Below are positions 7,556 to 14,512 of a stretch of DNA of 18,414 nucleotides, in pieces. Source of the stretch: Burkholderiaceae bacterium (lineage in GTDB: Bacteria; Pseudomonadota; Gammaproteobacteria; Burkholderiales; Burkholderiaceae); assembly GCA_947371415.1 (NCBI GenBank), contig CANBPJ010000026.1, positions 1-18,414 on the forward strand. The letters are read 5' to 3'. The first letter of the stretch is position 1; the number at the start of each line of letters is the position of its first letter. The position numbers and the translations under genes are program-made. The notes under the pieces are model-generated. The model was not told where the DNA came from. It made no database searches and saw only the letters and a program-made list of their open reading frames with translations.

Positions 7556-8365
7556 ATGAGCACCAAGACCATTGTTATTACACGCCCCAGCGGACAGGCA
7601 CGCCAATTATCTGAAGCGCTACAAGCGAGCTTAACTAAGATCGGTATAGCTACAGAATTCTTCCCCAAGATTATTTCTTTGCCATTACTCACCATTGTCC
7701 CCAAAAGTGATGATGGCTTAACTCATGAAATAACTGAAGCCCTTCAATCTGCGGATCTGGCAATTTTTGTGAGCCCCAATGCCATTGAATGCACGATGCG
7801 TTTGCTCGAAAAGTCTTGGCAAGATCTATCGAATCACTTGATACCTGTTGGAGTGATGGGTGGCAGCAGTATGGCGGCCTTAAAAAATCATGGCATCGGT
7901 ATTGAGGGCTCCCCCACACCCGTGATCCTTCCTCAAGATAATGCCCATTGGGATTCAGAGGGTCTGTGGAGTGAGCTGCAGAAAATGCATTGGAATTGGC
8001 TAGATAAAAAAGTATTGATCTTCAAAGGTGAGGGTGGGCGCGACTGGTTGGCTGAAGCCTTAAAAAATGCAGGAGCCAAAGTCGATGCCATTTCGGTCTA
8101 TGCGCGCGTGCCTTTAGATCTCAATAGTCCTGCTTGGCATGCGATTCATGAGATGGATTTTGCGCAATCACTCTGGTTGCTTACCTCGTCTGAGGCAGTG
8201 CGCTATTTAGGGCAAGCTAAATTGCCGCTGGACCTCGCTACAGCGATTTGCCCACACCACAATATCGCCGATGCTGCCGAGCAGGTTGGCTTTGGAGAGG
8301 TATTTACTTGTGAGCCTGGCGACGAAGCATTGATTGCGGCATCGCAAGCTTGGTTATATATCTAG
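7556..8365 (+). CDS. hemD: Uroporphyrinogen-III synthase
   Basis: A 269-residue enzyme that cyclises hydroxymethylbilane with inversion of ring D to give uroporphyrinogen III, the step after HemC. The family is poorly conserved, but the opening IVITRPSGQARQL, the FVSPNAIECTM segment (about 72-82), the VLIFKGEGGRDWLAEAL segment near the middle and LWLLTSSEAVRYL in the second half are characteristic of the two-domain HemD fold. Position directly behind hemC confirms the call. The ATG at 7556 is chosen over the in-frame TTG at 7550. A four-codon open frame (ATG at 7542) ends with a TAA that overlaps this ATG (TAATG), so coupled initiation is possible. It ends 11 bp before the convergent ubiC stop. 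No HemX/HemY-like gene follows it. Confidence 0.92.
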   Translation: MSTKTIVITRPSGQARQLSEALQASLTKIGIATEFFPKIISLPLLTIVPKSDDGLTHEITEALQSADLAIFVSPNAIECTMRLLEKSWQDLSNHLIPVGVMGGSSMAALKNHGIGIEGSPTPVILPQDNAHWDSEGLWSELQKMHWNWLDKKVLIFKGEGGRDWLAEALKNAGAKVDAISVYARVPLDLNSPAWHAIHEMDFAQSLWLLTSSEAVRYLGQAKLPLDLATAICPHHNIADAAEQVGFGEVFTCEPGDEALIAASQAWLYI

Positions 8366-8376
8366 AAATTAAATAC

Positions 8377-8955
8377 CTAGATTGAATTCAGTGGGTAACT
8401 TAGTAAGGCTGGTAGGAAGACTTCGCTCACTAAGAGTGGACGCCCTTTCAGCTCGTAAAGGGTGCGTCTCGACCAAGTTTCTGATGGTAGTGCGGGATGT
8501 TGCTTAAAACACTTTTTCCACAATGCACTTTGTTTATCCAGACGCGCAATTTCACGTATCGGTTTCTTCTGAGAGTGCATCCGGGTTTTTGCAAACAGCA
8601 CTGCCCCTAATGGTTTTTTGCCTAAACGCAGGACCTCATGGTTGCTCCCGCTTGAGCTACTACTGGGAATGATGCTTCGTGCCATGACCAGTGGAATGCC
8701 GTTAGCGCAGAGCAATACCTCTCGTATGCGACAACGCATGATCTTGAAATGAAAATAGCGACTTTCGTCGCTATTCAGGTCTTGCCGGCAATCTCGCAAC
8801 ACTAGAACCTCTAGTTTTTGTCCAATTGCACGTTCAATTTTTTGGGTTAAAGAACCGGTGTCACTAAGCCAAGACTGCCACTTGCGTGGCGCTTGATGTA
8901 ATTCACCGGAATCGACTCGATTCCATGCAGAACGGAGGCGACGACGGTGAACCAT
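8377..8955 (-). CDS. ubiC: Chorismate lyase (chorismate-pyruvate lyase)
   Basis: A 192-residue protein of the UbiC family, which splits chorismate into 4-hydroxybenzoate and pyruvate, the first committed step of ubiquinone synthesis. Matches along the protein are WQSWLSDTGSLTQKIE (26-41), RIREVLLC (76-83) with an arginine in the substrate-binding position, PLVMARSIIP (88-97), LGKKPLGAVLFA (111-122), WSRRTLYELKGRPLLVSEVFLPAL (161-184 in two blocks) and the conserved glutamate E178 in SEVFLP. It is somewhat longer than the 165-residue E. coli enzyme because of an Arg-rich N-terminus and a serine-rich loop near 98-104. The ATG at 8955 lies 2 bp after the rhlE stop, so the gene is almost certainly translated from the rhlE transcript. 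Confidence 0.88.
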   Translation of the reverse strand: MVHRRRLRSAWNRVDSGELHQAPRKWQSWLSDTGSLTQKIERAIGQKLEVLVLRDCRQDLNSDESRYFHFKIMRCRIREVLLCANGIPLVMARSIIPSSSSSGSNHEVLRLGKKPLGAVLFAKTRMHSQKKPIREIARLDKQSALWKKCFKQHPALPSETWSRRTLYELKGRPLLVSEVFLPALLSYPLNSI

Positions 8956-8957
8956 GT

Positions 8958-10556
8958 TTAGTTGCCGCTAAAGCTTCTGCGTTGACCGCCAGTTTTTGGT
9001 TTAGCGAAACGGGGGCCAGCAGACGGACGTGAGTCGCCAGAGCGATTGCCACCTGCTGGACGTGAATCACCAGAGCGCGCAGGGCGTGAATCAGCAAAAC
9101 GATTGGCGCCAGCAGCGGGACGTGAATCGCCGGACGGACGTGAGTCGCTAGAACGAGATTCGCTTGAGCGAGCTTCAAAATGATTGCCGGAACGGTTTCC
9201 ACCACCACCGCTACCAGAGCGAGACTCTGAACGAGCGCCTGAACCATAACGACCACCACCGCCACCGCCACCAGAGCGACCGCCACCACCGAAACCACCG
9301 CCGGAGCGACCACCACCTGGGCGACCACCGCCACCACCGAAGCTAGGCTTGGCTTGTGGCTCGAGGCCAGCAATAACTGAAGCAACGATATCTTGCTGAG
9401 TAAAGCGTTCGATATTGCGAATCTTGGCGCGATCACGATGCTCAACCAAAGTGATAGCAACACCATTGCGACCAGCGCGTCCAGTACGACCGATGCGGTG
9501 CGTATAGTCTTCTGGTTTCATTGGCAAGCCAAAGTTAATCACGTGACTAATACGGGGCACATCGATACCGCGAGCCGCTACATCAGTCGCAACCAAAATC
9601 TTGGTGTGACCTTTGCGCAGAGACTCGAGACGGCGCATACGAACAGCTTGAGGCATTGCACCGTGTAAGGCGCTAGCTTCGTAACCATTAGCACGCAATG
9701 TGTCGGCAATTTTTTCGCTTTCAATTTGGGTGCTTGCAAACACAACCGCTTGATCCAAAGAGGCATCAGCCAAAATGTGCTCGAGCAATTTATGCTTGTG
9801 TGACATGCTGTCAGCCCAATGCAGCTTCTGCTCAATGTTCGCGTGCTTTTCGCCAGCATGAGCAAGCTCAATACGCTTAGCGTTAGTAGTCAACTCATTA
9901 GCCAAGGACATAATCTTTGGTGCAAAAGTGGCTGAGAACATCAAAGTTTGGGTGCGAGCAGCACAACGCTTATCAATTGCCTCGAGATCATCGGCAAATC
10001 CCATATCGAGCATGCGATCGGCTTCATCGATAACGAGTTGCTTTACATCATCCAAGCGAATTGCTTTGCTATCGGTCAAGTCGAGTAGACGACCAGGAGT
10101 TGCAACAACTAGCAATGCGCCTTTAAGGGCTTGGATTTGCTTGCCATAAGGCATTCCACCCATGACAGTTGCGATACGAATACCCTTCATGCCACGAACT
10201 AAGTTCACTGCATCTGCGGCAACCTGTTGAGCTAATTCACGAGTAGGGCAGAGTACCAACACTTTAGGTTGAGCGCGGCCTGGTACAGGTGAGTTGCTTG
10301 GGTTGTCTTCGATGAGTTGATTAATCAAAGGTAGCAAAAAGGCTGCAGTTTTACCGCTACCAGTTTGGCTGCTAACTAATAAGTCACCGCCAGCGAGAGC
10401 CGCAGGAATAACCTGAGCTTGCACTGAAGTAGCTTGGGTATAACCCAGTTCAGCAACGTTTTTAAGGAGTTGAGCCGCGAGGGCGAAAGACTGAAACTCA
10501 GTTCCAGTCGGTTTTGAGTCCGTAGACTCGTGATTAGTTTCTTTAGAAAAAGTCAT
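8958..10556 (-). CDS. rhlE: DEAD-box ATP-dependent RNA helicase RhlE
   Basis: A 532-residue RNA helicase implicated in ribosome maturation and RNA remodelling, especially in the cold. Helicase motifs in order: SSQTGSGKT (62-70, Walker A), PTRELAQQ (104-111), TPGRLLDL (153-160), DEAD (187-190), SAT (208-210), ATDVAARGID (323-332) and HRIGRTGRAGR (353-363). Residues about 403-532 form a Gly/Arg/Ser-rich low-complexity tail with several GDSRP units, a presumed RNA-binding region. The ATG at 10556 (MTFSKETNH) is chosen; the frame opens at a GTG at 10598, with another ATG at 10568, but those codons lie inside inverted repeats of the leader. GGGATG about 10 nt upstream is the best Shine-Dalgarno and can be masked by CATCCC. 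It has a probable own promoter at 10739-10767 and carries ubiC behind it. Confidence 0.95.
   Translation of the reverse strand: MTFSKETNHESTDSKPTGTEFQSFALAAQLLKNVAELGYTQATSVQAQVIPAALAGGDLLVSSQTGSGKTAAFLLPLINQLIEDNPSNSPVPGRAQPKVLVLCPTRELAQQVAADAVNLVRGMKGIRIATVMGGMPYGKQIQALKGALLVVATPGRLLDLTDSKAIRLDDVKQLVIDEADRMLDMGFADDLEAIDKRCAARTQTLMFSATFAPKIMSLANELTTNAKRIELAHAGEKHANIEQKLHWADSMSHKHKLLEHILADASLDQAVVFASTQIESEKIADTLRANGYEASALHGAMPQAVRMRRLESLRKGHTKILVATDVAARGIDVPRISHVINFGLPMKPEDYTHRIGRTGRAGRNGVAITLVEHRDRAKIRNIERFTQQDIVASVIAGLEPQAKPSFGGGGGRPGGGRSGGGFGGGGRSGGGGGGGRYGSGARSESRSGSGGGGNRSGNHFEARSSESRSSDSRPSGDSRPAAGANRFADSRPARSGDSRPAGGNRSGDSRPSAGPRFAKPKTGGQRRSFSGN
8961..9350 (-). repeat. Low-complexity Gly/Arg/Ser coding repeats in the rhlE tail
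   Basis: Two repeat types encode the C-terminal tail of RhlE. About 9240-9350 is rich in glycine codons (GGC/GGT runs giving GGGGGR, GGGRSGGG). About 8990-9180 holds imperfect 15-30 bp units encoding GDSRPA, FADSRPA, SGDSRPA and SGDSRPS. Such repeats tend to change length by slippage and explain several long but meaningless open frames on both strands here. Confidence 0.7.
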
Positions 10557-10732
10557 GCTATTACACATCCCGTTCAAGGGATGGCTCCGTGTATACACTC
10601 TTTGTTTTTTTATCGAGTGTGATGGTCAAAGGCATCGACCATCAGACAGGCGGCAGCGTTGTTGTGTTTATGACTTCTAAACTAATCGCTGAAATATAGC
10701 TGGGGGGCGATGAATCAAATTGCTTAAAAAAG
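10557..10732 (-). promoter_or_regulatory. Long structured 5' leader of rhlE
   Basis: Between the predicted transcription start (near 10732) and the ATG lie about 175 nt with no gene. Read on the minus strand they hold: a hairpin with an 8-bp perfect stem (TGATGGTC/GACCATCA, 10644-10620); a 6-bp inverted repeat ACACTC/GAGTGT (10620-10595) with an A-rich loop; a 10-bp palindrome GTGTATACAC (10598-10589); and a hairpin CATCCC/GGGATG (10583-10566) in which GGGATG is the best Shine-Dalgarno. The outer 90 nt show nothing obvious. This arrangement suits post-transcriptional control, which is an inference. Confidence 0.5.
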
Positions 10733-10738
10733 CCTCCT

Positions 10739-10767
10739 ATTATGGCACTTTAATAGTGGGATTACAA
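10739..10767 (-). promoter_or_regulatory. Probable sigma70 promoter of rhlE
   Basis: On the minus strand TTGTAA (10767-10762, four of six -35 bases) stands 17 bp before CATAAT (10744-10739, five of six -10 bases). Transcription would start near 10732. It lies 33 bp after the aldehyde dehydrogenase stop and uncouples rhlE-ubiC from that gene. Confidence 0.5.
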
Positions 10768-10799
10768 GGGTTTTCCCGAATTAATTACAAGCAATGCAA

Positions 10800-12203
10800 T
10801 TAACGCAGCCAGCGCATTAAACGCTCAACTCCTTTGCCGTAAGGAGGCCTTGCCAGCTTAGTGCCGCTTAAAAAATGAAGACCCAGGAAGCCGCGAACTT
10901 CTAAGACGGATTTACGATGACTAAATGCCTCAAAGCCCGCTTTGCCATGGTACGCGCCCATTCCGCTAGCGCCAACACCGCCAAAAGGTAAGTCCTCTAC
11001 AGCCGCATGCAGCAGGGTGTCATTGATCGTCACACCACCAGAGCGTGTTTCATTCAGAATGCGTTTCATCACGTCTTTATTCTTGCCGAACCAATATAGA
11101 GCAAGCGGCATTGGACGATCATTGATATAGCGGATGGTTGAGGAAACATCGTTGATCGCCACGATCGGAAGAATGGGGCCAAAGACCTCTTCTTGCATGA
11201 TCAAGGCATCTTCAGAAACATTGAGCAACGCTATGGGGGTAAAAGAGTGTGCGCTATTGTGAATGGATGGAATCAGTGGGATTGATTGTGCTCCGCGATC
11301 TATTGCATCTTGAGCTAGATGATGCCAGCGTGCTAACTGATGCTCGTCAATTGGACCGGTAAATTCTTCGGGATTGGAGAACTGTTTTTGGGCTGCATTT
11401 TGTAGCTCCTGAACAAACTCATCGCAATCACTTGCGTGGACCACTGCGTAATCTGGCGCAATACAGGTTTGACCACTATTGGCTAGCTTGCCGTAAATGA
11501 TGCTTGCCGCCGCATCTTTAAGCTTGGCTGAGGGGTCAACAACCGCCGGGGATTTTCCGCCTAATTCTAGAGTGACTGGTGTGAGGTGATCCGCAGCTGC
11601 ACGCATTACCTTTTTGCCAATGTCTGCTGAGCCTGTAAAAAAGAGATGATCAAAAGGGAGTGCCGCAAAAGATTCTGCTAGCTCTGCACCACCAATGCTG
11701 ACGCAAAATTCACTAGGGTGAAAATACTCTTGGATCAATGTTGCCAAGAACCCAGAGGTGCGAGAACTTCTTTCAGAAGGTTTGAGCCAAACTCGGTTTC
11801 CAGCTGCAAAGGCGGCAATTGCTGGAATAAGTGCTAGTTGAACTGGGTAATTCCAGGGGCTCATGACCCCCACGACGCCCATTGATTGCATTTCGGTCCA
11901 CGCATGAGAGGAGCCCAAAAATCCTGGGGTCGGCACTAACTGGGGCTTCATCCACTCTTTGAGGTGCTTACGAACATGCTTGCATGCCTGATAAATCATC
12001 TGAAATTCAAGCAGCCGACTCTCAATTGGGTGACGAGTTCCAAAGTCCGCCGCCAAAACTTTGCAGATTTTTTCTTCATTGGCGGCAATCATTTGCTCAA
12101 TGCGCCCGATGCGCTCAAGGCGAATCTCTAGCGTCGGGTTTGGTTCGGCGGCATAAGCTGCTTTGATTTCATCTAATTGGAGTGTGAAGCGATTTATTGA
12201 CAT
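10800..12203 (-). CDS. NAD(P)-dependent aldehyde dehydrogenase, coniferyl-aldehyde dehydrogenase type
   Basis: A 467-residue member of the aldehyde dehydrogenase superfamily, oxidising an aldehyde to a carboxylate. Key residues are N118 in SPWNYP, K141 in WLKPSE, the general base E213 in LELGGKSP and the nucleophile C247 in GQTCIAPDY. The GQTCIAPDY form, the short N-terminus and the ending with a membrane-like or basic tail (LERLMRWLR-type) resemble the CalB/AlkH-type class-3 aldehyde dehydrogenases rather than betaine or succinate-semialdehyde enzymes. The ATG at 12203 is chosen over the in-frame TTG at 12224. The substrate cannot be fixed from sequence: aromatic (lignin-derived) or medium-chain fatty aldehydes are both plausible. 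It is divergent from msrA across 50 bp. Confidence 0.87.
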   Translation of the reverse strand: MSINRFTLQLDEIKAAYAAEPNPTLEIRLERIGRIEQMIAANEEKICKVLAADFGTRHPIESRLLEFQMIYQACKHVRKHLKEWMKPQLVPTPGFLGSSHAWTEMQSMGVVGVMSPWNYPVQLALIPAIAAFAAGNRVWLKPSERSSRTSGFLATLIQEYFHPSEFCVSIGGAELAESFAALPFDHLFFTGSADIGKKVMRAAADHLTPVTLELGGKSPAVVDPSAKLKDAAASIIYGKLANSGQTCIAPDYAVVHASDCDEFVQELQNAAQKQFSNPEEFTGPIDEHQLARWHHLAQDAIDRGAQSIPLIPSIHNSAHSFTPIALLNVSEDALIMQEEVFGPILPIVAINDVSSTIRYINDRPMPLALYWFGKNKDVMKRILNETRSGGVTINDTLLHAAVEDLPFGGVGASGMGAYHGKAGFEAFSHRKSVLEVRGFLGLHFLSGTKLARPPYGKGVERLMRWLR

Positions 12204-12253
12204 TGGGTTTTGTATGGCAAGCAAACGATTGAATAAGGCATTAGGATAAAGCC

Positions 12254-12826
12254 ATGAACAAAATCATCGATAAAAACCACCCATCTCTAGAGCGCGCCAC
12301 TTTGGGTGGCGGTTGTTTTTGGTGTCTAGAGGCTGTTTACCAGCAAATCTCAGGCGTTAGCGCAGTGGTCTCAGGGTATGCGGGGGGAGCAATGCTCAAT
12401 CCCGACTACGAATCAGTTTGCTCTGGCCAAACGGGTCACGCAGAAATCGTCGATGTGTATTTTGATCCGGCAGCGGTGTCTTATCGTGATTTGTTGGAAA
12501 TCTTTTTTGTCATTCATGATCCAACCACCTTGAATTATCAGGGTAACGATCACGGTACGCAATATCGCTCAGTGATTTTTACCCACAGTGAGAGTCAAAG
12601 TGCAACGGCGCATGAAGTTGTGAAGGAGCTAGAGGGGGCGAGGATCTACTCGGGATCTATTGTGACTCAAATTGATACGGCACCCGTCATTTATCCAGCC
12701 GAAGATTATCACCAGAATTATTTTCAGCAGCACCCAGGGCAGGGCTACTGCATGGCCGTCGTTGCACCTAAATTGGCAAAATTCAGAGCGAAGTTTCAAT
12801 CTTTAATTGCCCCAGCGTTTCGCTAG
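12254..12826 (+). CDS. msrA: Peptide-methionine (S)-S-oxide reductase MsrA
   Basis: A 190-residue repair enzyme that reduces the S-epimer of methionine sulfoxide in oxidised proteins, using thioredoxin. The active-site motif GGGCFWCLEAVYQQ starts at residue 18, with the nucleophile C21. GYAGG (42-46) and the later EDYHQNYFQQHPGQGYC segment are also hallmarks; the cysteine at its end is a candidate resolving cysteine. The ATG at 12254 has AGGA 8 bp upstream. There is no signal peptide, so it acts in the cytoplasm. No MsrB domain is fused or adjacent. It converges on pdxH with a 31-bp gap in which no clear terminator is visible. Confidence 0.96.
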   Translation: MNKIIDKNHPSLERATLGGGCFWCLEAVYQQISGVSAVVSGYAGGAMLNPDYESVCSGQTGHAEIVDVYFDPAAVSYRDLLEIFFVIHDPTTLNYQGNDHGTQYRSVIFTHSESQSATAHEVVKELEGARIYSGSIVTQIDTAPVIYPAEDYHQNYFQQHPGQGYCMAVVAPKLAKFRAKFQSLIAPAFR

Positions 12827-12857
12827 GGCAAGCAGACTCGATGCTCTTAAATCTCTT

Positions 12858-13493
12858 TTATGGTGCTAGGCGAGCAATACGCCAGTGAGCACCTTCGAGC
12901 TGATAGTGAATGCGGTCATGAAGGCGTGATGGCCTACCTTGCCAAAATTCAATCTCAGTGGGGTGCAGGCGATATCCACCCCAATGTCCTGGTCTTGGCG
13001 CTTGGTCGCCAAAGTCTGCTGCAAAACGCCTCTCTGCCTCTTCAAGAAATTCTCGATTGGGGATCTCAGTGCTTTGTGGTGAGGCCCAAGCTCCGATACG
13101 GGAGGCAACTGGGCGGGAATGAAAGTATTGATCGCTCTCAGCGGCAGTCACTCGCTCAACCGTCCCTTTGATGCGGACCTGGCGCTCAAGTTCATGCCAA
13201 TGAAATAACAAGGCAGCGTGCGGGCGAATAGCTAAATCCTTGCCTTTTTGGCTTTCATAATTAGTAAAGAAGGTAAAGCCAGCTTCATCCGCACCTTTTA
13301 GTAAGACAATACGAGCTGATGGATTGCCAGCTTTATCGGCGGTTGCCAAAGTCATGGAGTTAGGTTCTGGGCACTCTGCTTTGATTGCCTGATCAAACCA
13401 GACCTGAAATAAGGCTAATGGATTGTGTGGAACTTCAGTTTCTGAAAGCTGACCGAAGGTGTAGTTTTTACGCAGTTGAGCAATGGGGTCCAT
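12858..13493 (-). CDS. pdxH: Pyridoxamine/pyridoxine 5'-phosphate oxidase
   Basis: A 211-residue FMN enzyme that oxidises pyridoxine or pyridoxamine 5'-phosphate to PLP, the cofactor used for example by the decarboxylase at the start of this window. The FMN and substrate segments are SARIVLLKGAD, FFTNYESQKGKDL, HWHELERQVRIKG, QYFHSRPVASRIGAWAS and the C-terminal WQGRPSRLHDR, all in family order and spacing; the length is typical. The ATG at 13493 (MDPIAQLRKNY) is chosen over an in-frame TTG at 13529 because it matches the family start and avoids overlap with tcdA. Only 22 bp separate it from the divergent tcdA start, so the two promoters must overlap each other or the opposite coding region. 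Confidence 0.95.
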   Translation of the reverse strand: MDPIAQLRKNYTFGQLSETEVPHNPLALFQVWFDQAIKAECPEPNSMTLATADKAGNPSARIVLLKGADEAGFTFFTNYESQKGKDLAIRPHAALLFHWHELERQVRIKGTVERVTAAESDQYFHSRPVASRIGAWASPQSTEIPNREFLEEAERRFAADFGDQAPRPGHWGGYRLHPTEIEFWQGRPSRLHDRIHYQLEGAHWRIARLAP

Positions 13494-13515
13494 TTTTTCA
13501 GTATAAAGAGAAGCT

Positions 13516-14277
13516 ATGGCAGAAGACAAGATAGAAGGTAACTTAGATGATCGTCGTTTTGGGGGTGTGGCTCGTCTATACGGCCTAGAGCTGCGTGAAC
13601 GTTTTCGTCATGCTACGGTTGTAGTTGCCGGATTAGGTGGAGTGGGCTCTTGGGCCGCTGAAGCCTTAGCTCGGACAGCTATCGGCCATCTTGTTTTAAT
13701 TGATTTTGATCACATTGCTGAGAGTAATACCAATCGTCAGCTGCACGCACTTGAGGGTGAGTATGGCAAGGCAAAGGTGCAGGCAATGACGGAGCGCATT
13801 CGACAAATTAATCCTGAAATTACGCTGACTACTTACGATGCATTTTTGGAGCCAGAAAATTTAGATGAACTGATTCCATCCGATGCGATCGTGTTGGATG
13901 CGACAGATTCGGTGCAAACCAAAATTGCTTTAGCGGTTTGGGCAGACAAAAATCAGCGCGCTCTAGTTATGTGTGGTGCGGCTGGCGGCAAATCAGATCC
14001 GACCTCTGTACGTTGCGACGATCTCTCTCGAACCGAGCAAGATGCTTTACTGGCAAAGGTGCGCCAAGGCCTGAGGCAGGATCATGGCTTTTCTAGAAAC
14101 CTCAAAAGAAAAATTGGGATTCGCGCCATCTATTCTCATGAGCCTCGCGCAGGGGTTGCTAGCGGCGGTCTTGCTTGTTCTGGCTATGGCTCAACGGTGA
14201 TGGTGACTGCAGCCTGTGGTTTGGCTGCTGCCGCTGAAGTTTTAAACCTGATTGCTGCTCAAGAAACGATTTCTTAA
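13516..14277 (+). CDS. tcdA: tRNA threonylcarbamoyladenosine dehydratase TcdA
   Basis: A 253-residue E1-like (ThiF/MoeB family) enzyme, also called CsdL or YgdL, which uses ATP to close the threonylcarbamoyl group on A37 of ANN-decoding tRNAs into the cyclic ct6A form. The nucleotide-binding loop is GLGGVGSW (39-46), followed by VLIDFDHIAESNTNRQ (60-75), where D63 and the N-x-N-R-Q residues bind ATP-Mg. Further landmarks are VLDATDSVQTK and the C-terminal GVASGGLACSGYGSTVMVTAACG. It is about 15 residues shorter than the E. coli protein. The ATG at 13516 is preceded by AAAGAGAAG. Its usual partners csdA/csdE are not in the window. Confidence 0.92.
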   Translation: MAEDKIEGNLDDRRFGGVARLYGLELRERFRHATVVVAGLGGVGSWAAEALARTAIGHLVLIDFDHIAESNTNRQLHALEGEYGKAKVQAMTERIRQINPEITLTTYDAFLEPENLDELIPSDAIVLDATDSVQTKIALAVWADKNQRALVMCGAAGGKSDPTSVRCDDLSRTEQDALLAKVRQGLRQDHGFSRNLKRKIGIRAIYSHEPRAGVASGGLACSGYGSTVMVTAACGLAAAAEVLNLIAAQETIS

Positions 14278-14356
14278 AAACATCAACAAATCCTTAGGGG
14301 GAATCCCTGTAGGAAATTACGCATTCTGATGTCATCCCAAATTTAATAATTCCCCT

Positions 14357-14389
14357 TTAGGCTTGCACGCATCAAGCTAACTCTTTTTT
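14357..14389 (+). terminator. Terminator-like hairpin after tcdA (or attenuator before the permease)
   Basis: TTA and GCTTG (14357-14359 and 14361-14365, one bulged G at 14360) pair with CAAGCTAA (14373-14380) around a 7-nt loop, followed after three bases by a run of six T at 14384-14389. It lies 80 bp after the tcdA stop. The distance, and the competing upstream repeat, leave open whether it ends tcdA or controls read-through into the permease. Confidence 0.5.
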
Positions 14390-14470
14390 CACACATTACA
14401 TTTACTTGTTTAAGCACTTTAGGTATTTCTATCCTCTAGTGTTGAAAGGCAGTCCTCCCTAGACTTTGCT

Positions 14471-14491
14471 TCGTTGGTGACTTACCAACGA
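14471..14491 (+). promoter_or_regulatory. Perfect 8-bp hairpin in the permease leader
   Basis: TCGTTGGT (14471-14478) and ACCAACGA (14484-14491) form an uninterrupted stem around the 5-nt loop GACTT. It ends about 10 bp before the GGGGG Shine-Dalgarno at 14502-14506. The alternative in-frame starts TTG (14474) and GTG (14477) lie in the stem, which argues against their use. There is no T-run, so it is not a terminator on its own. Confidence 0.6.
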
Positions 14492-14512
14492 CAAATCGAA
14501 AGGGGGTCTCTT

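Larger units (their letters stand above)
14278..14512 (+). other. Structured intergenic region between tcdA and the permease
   Basis: This 235-bp stretch has no gene. From left to right it shows an inverted repeat whose arms are 14292-14304 and 14349-14361 (12 of 13 positions pair, one by G-T), a terminator-like hairpin at 14357-14389 that shares bases with the second arm, an AT-rich stretch, and a strong 8-bp hairpin at 14471-14491 just before the ribosome-binding site. A weak promoter-like pair TTGTTT (14406-14411) and TATCCT (14430-14435), 18 bp apart, could serve the permease. Confidence 0.5.

Noticed and set aside
8360..8382. ATCTAG/CTAGAT inverted repeat between hemD and ubiC as a terminator
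   Set aside because: The stem is only 6 bp, AT-rich with an 11-nt loop and no T-run; too weak to call.
9164..9346. A His-rich 60-codon frame on the plus strand
   Set aside because: It is antisense to the Gly-rich repeats of rhlE; histidine richness follows from reading CAC/CAT in complementary glycine codons, and there is no ribosome-binding site.
8903..9466. A 187-codon open frame on the minus strand, rich in Ala and Val
   Set aside because: It is an alternative frame of the repetitive rhlE tail running into ubiC; composition is a by-product of glycine-codon repeats and no family is recognisable.
14278..14512. A glycine riboswitch before the amino-acid permease
   Set aside because: The conserved glycine-aptamer core segments could not be found on the plus strand; only generic inverted repeats are seen.
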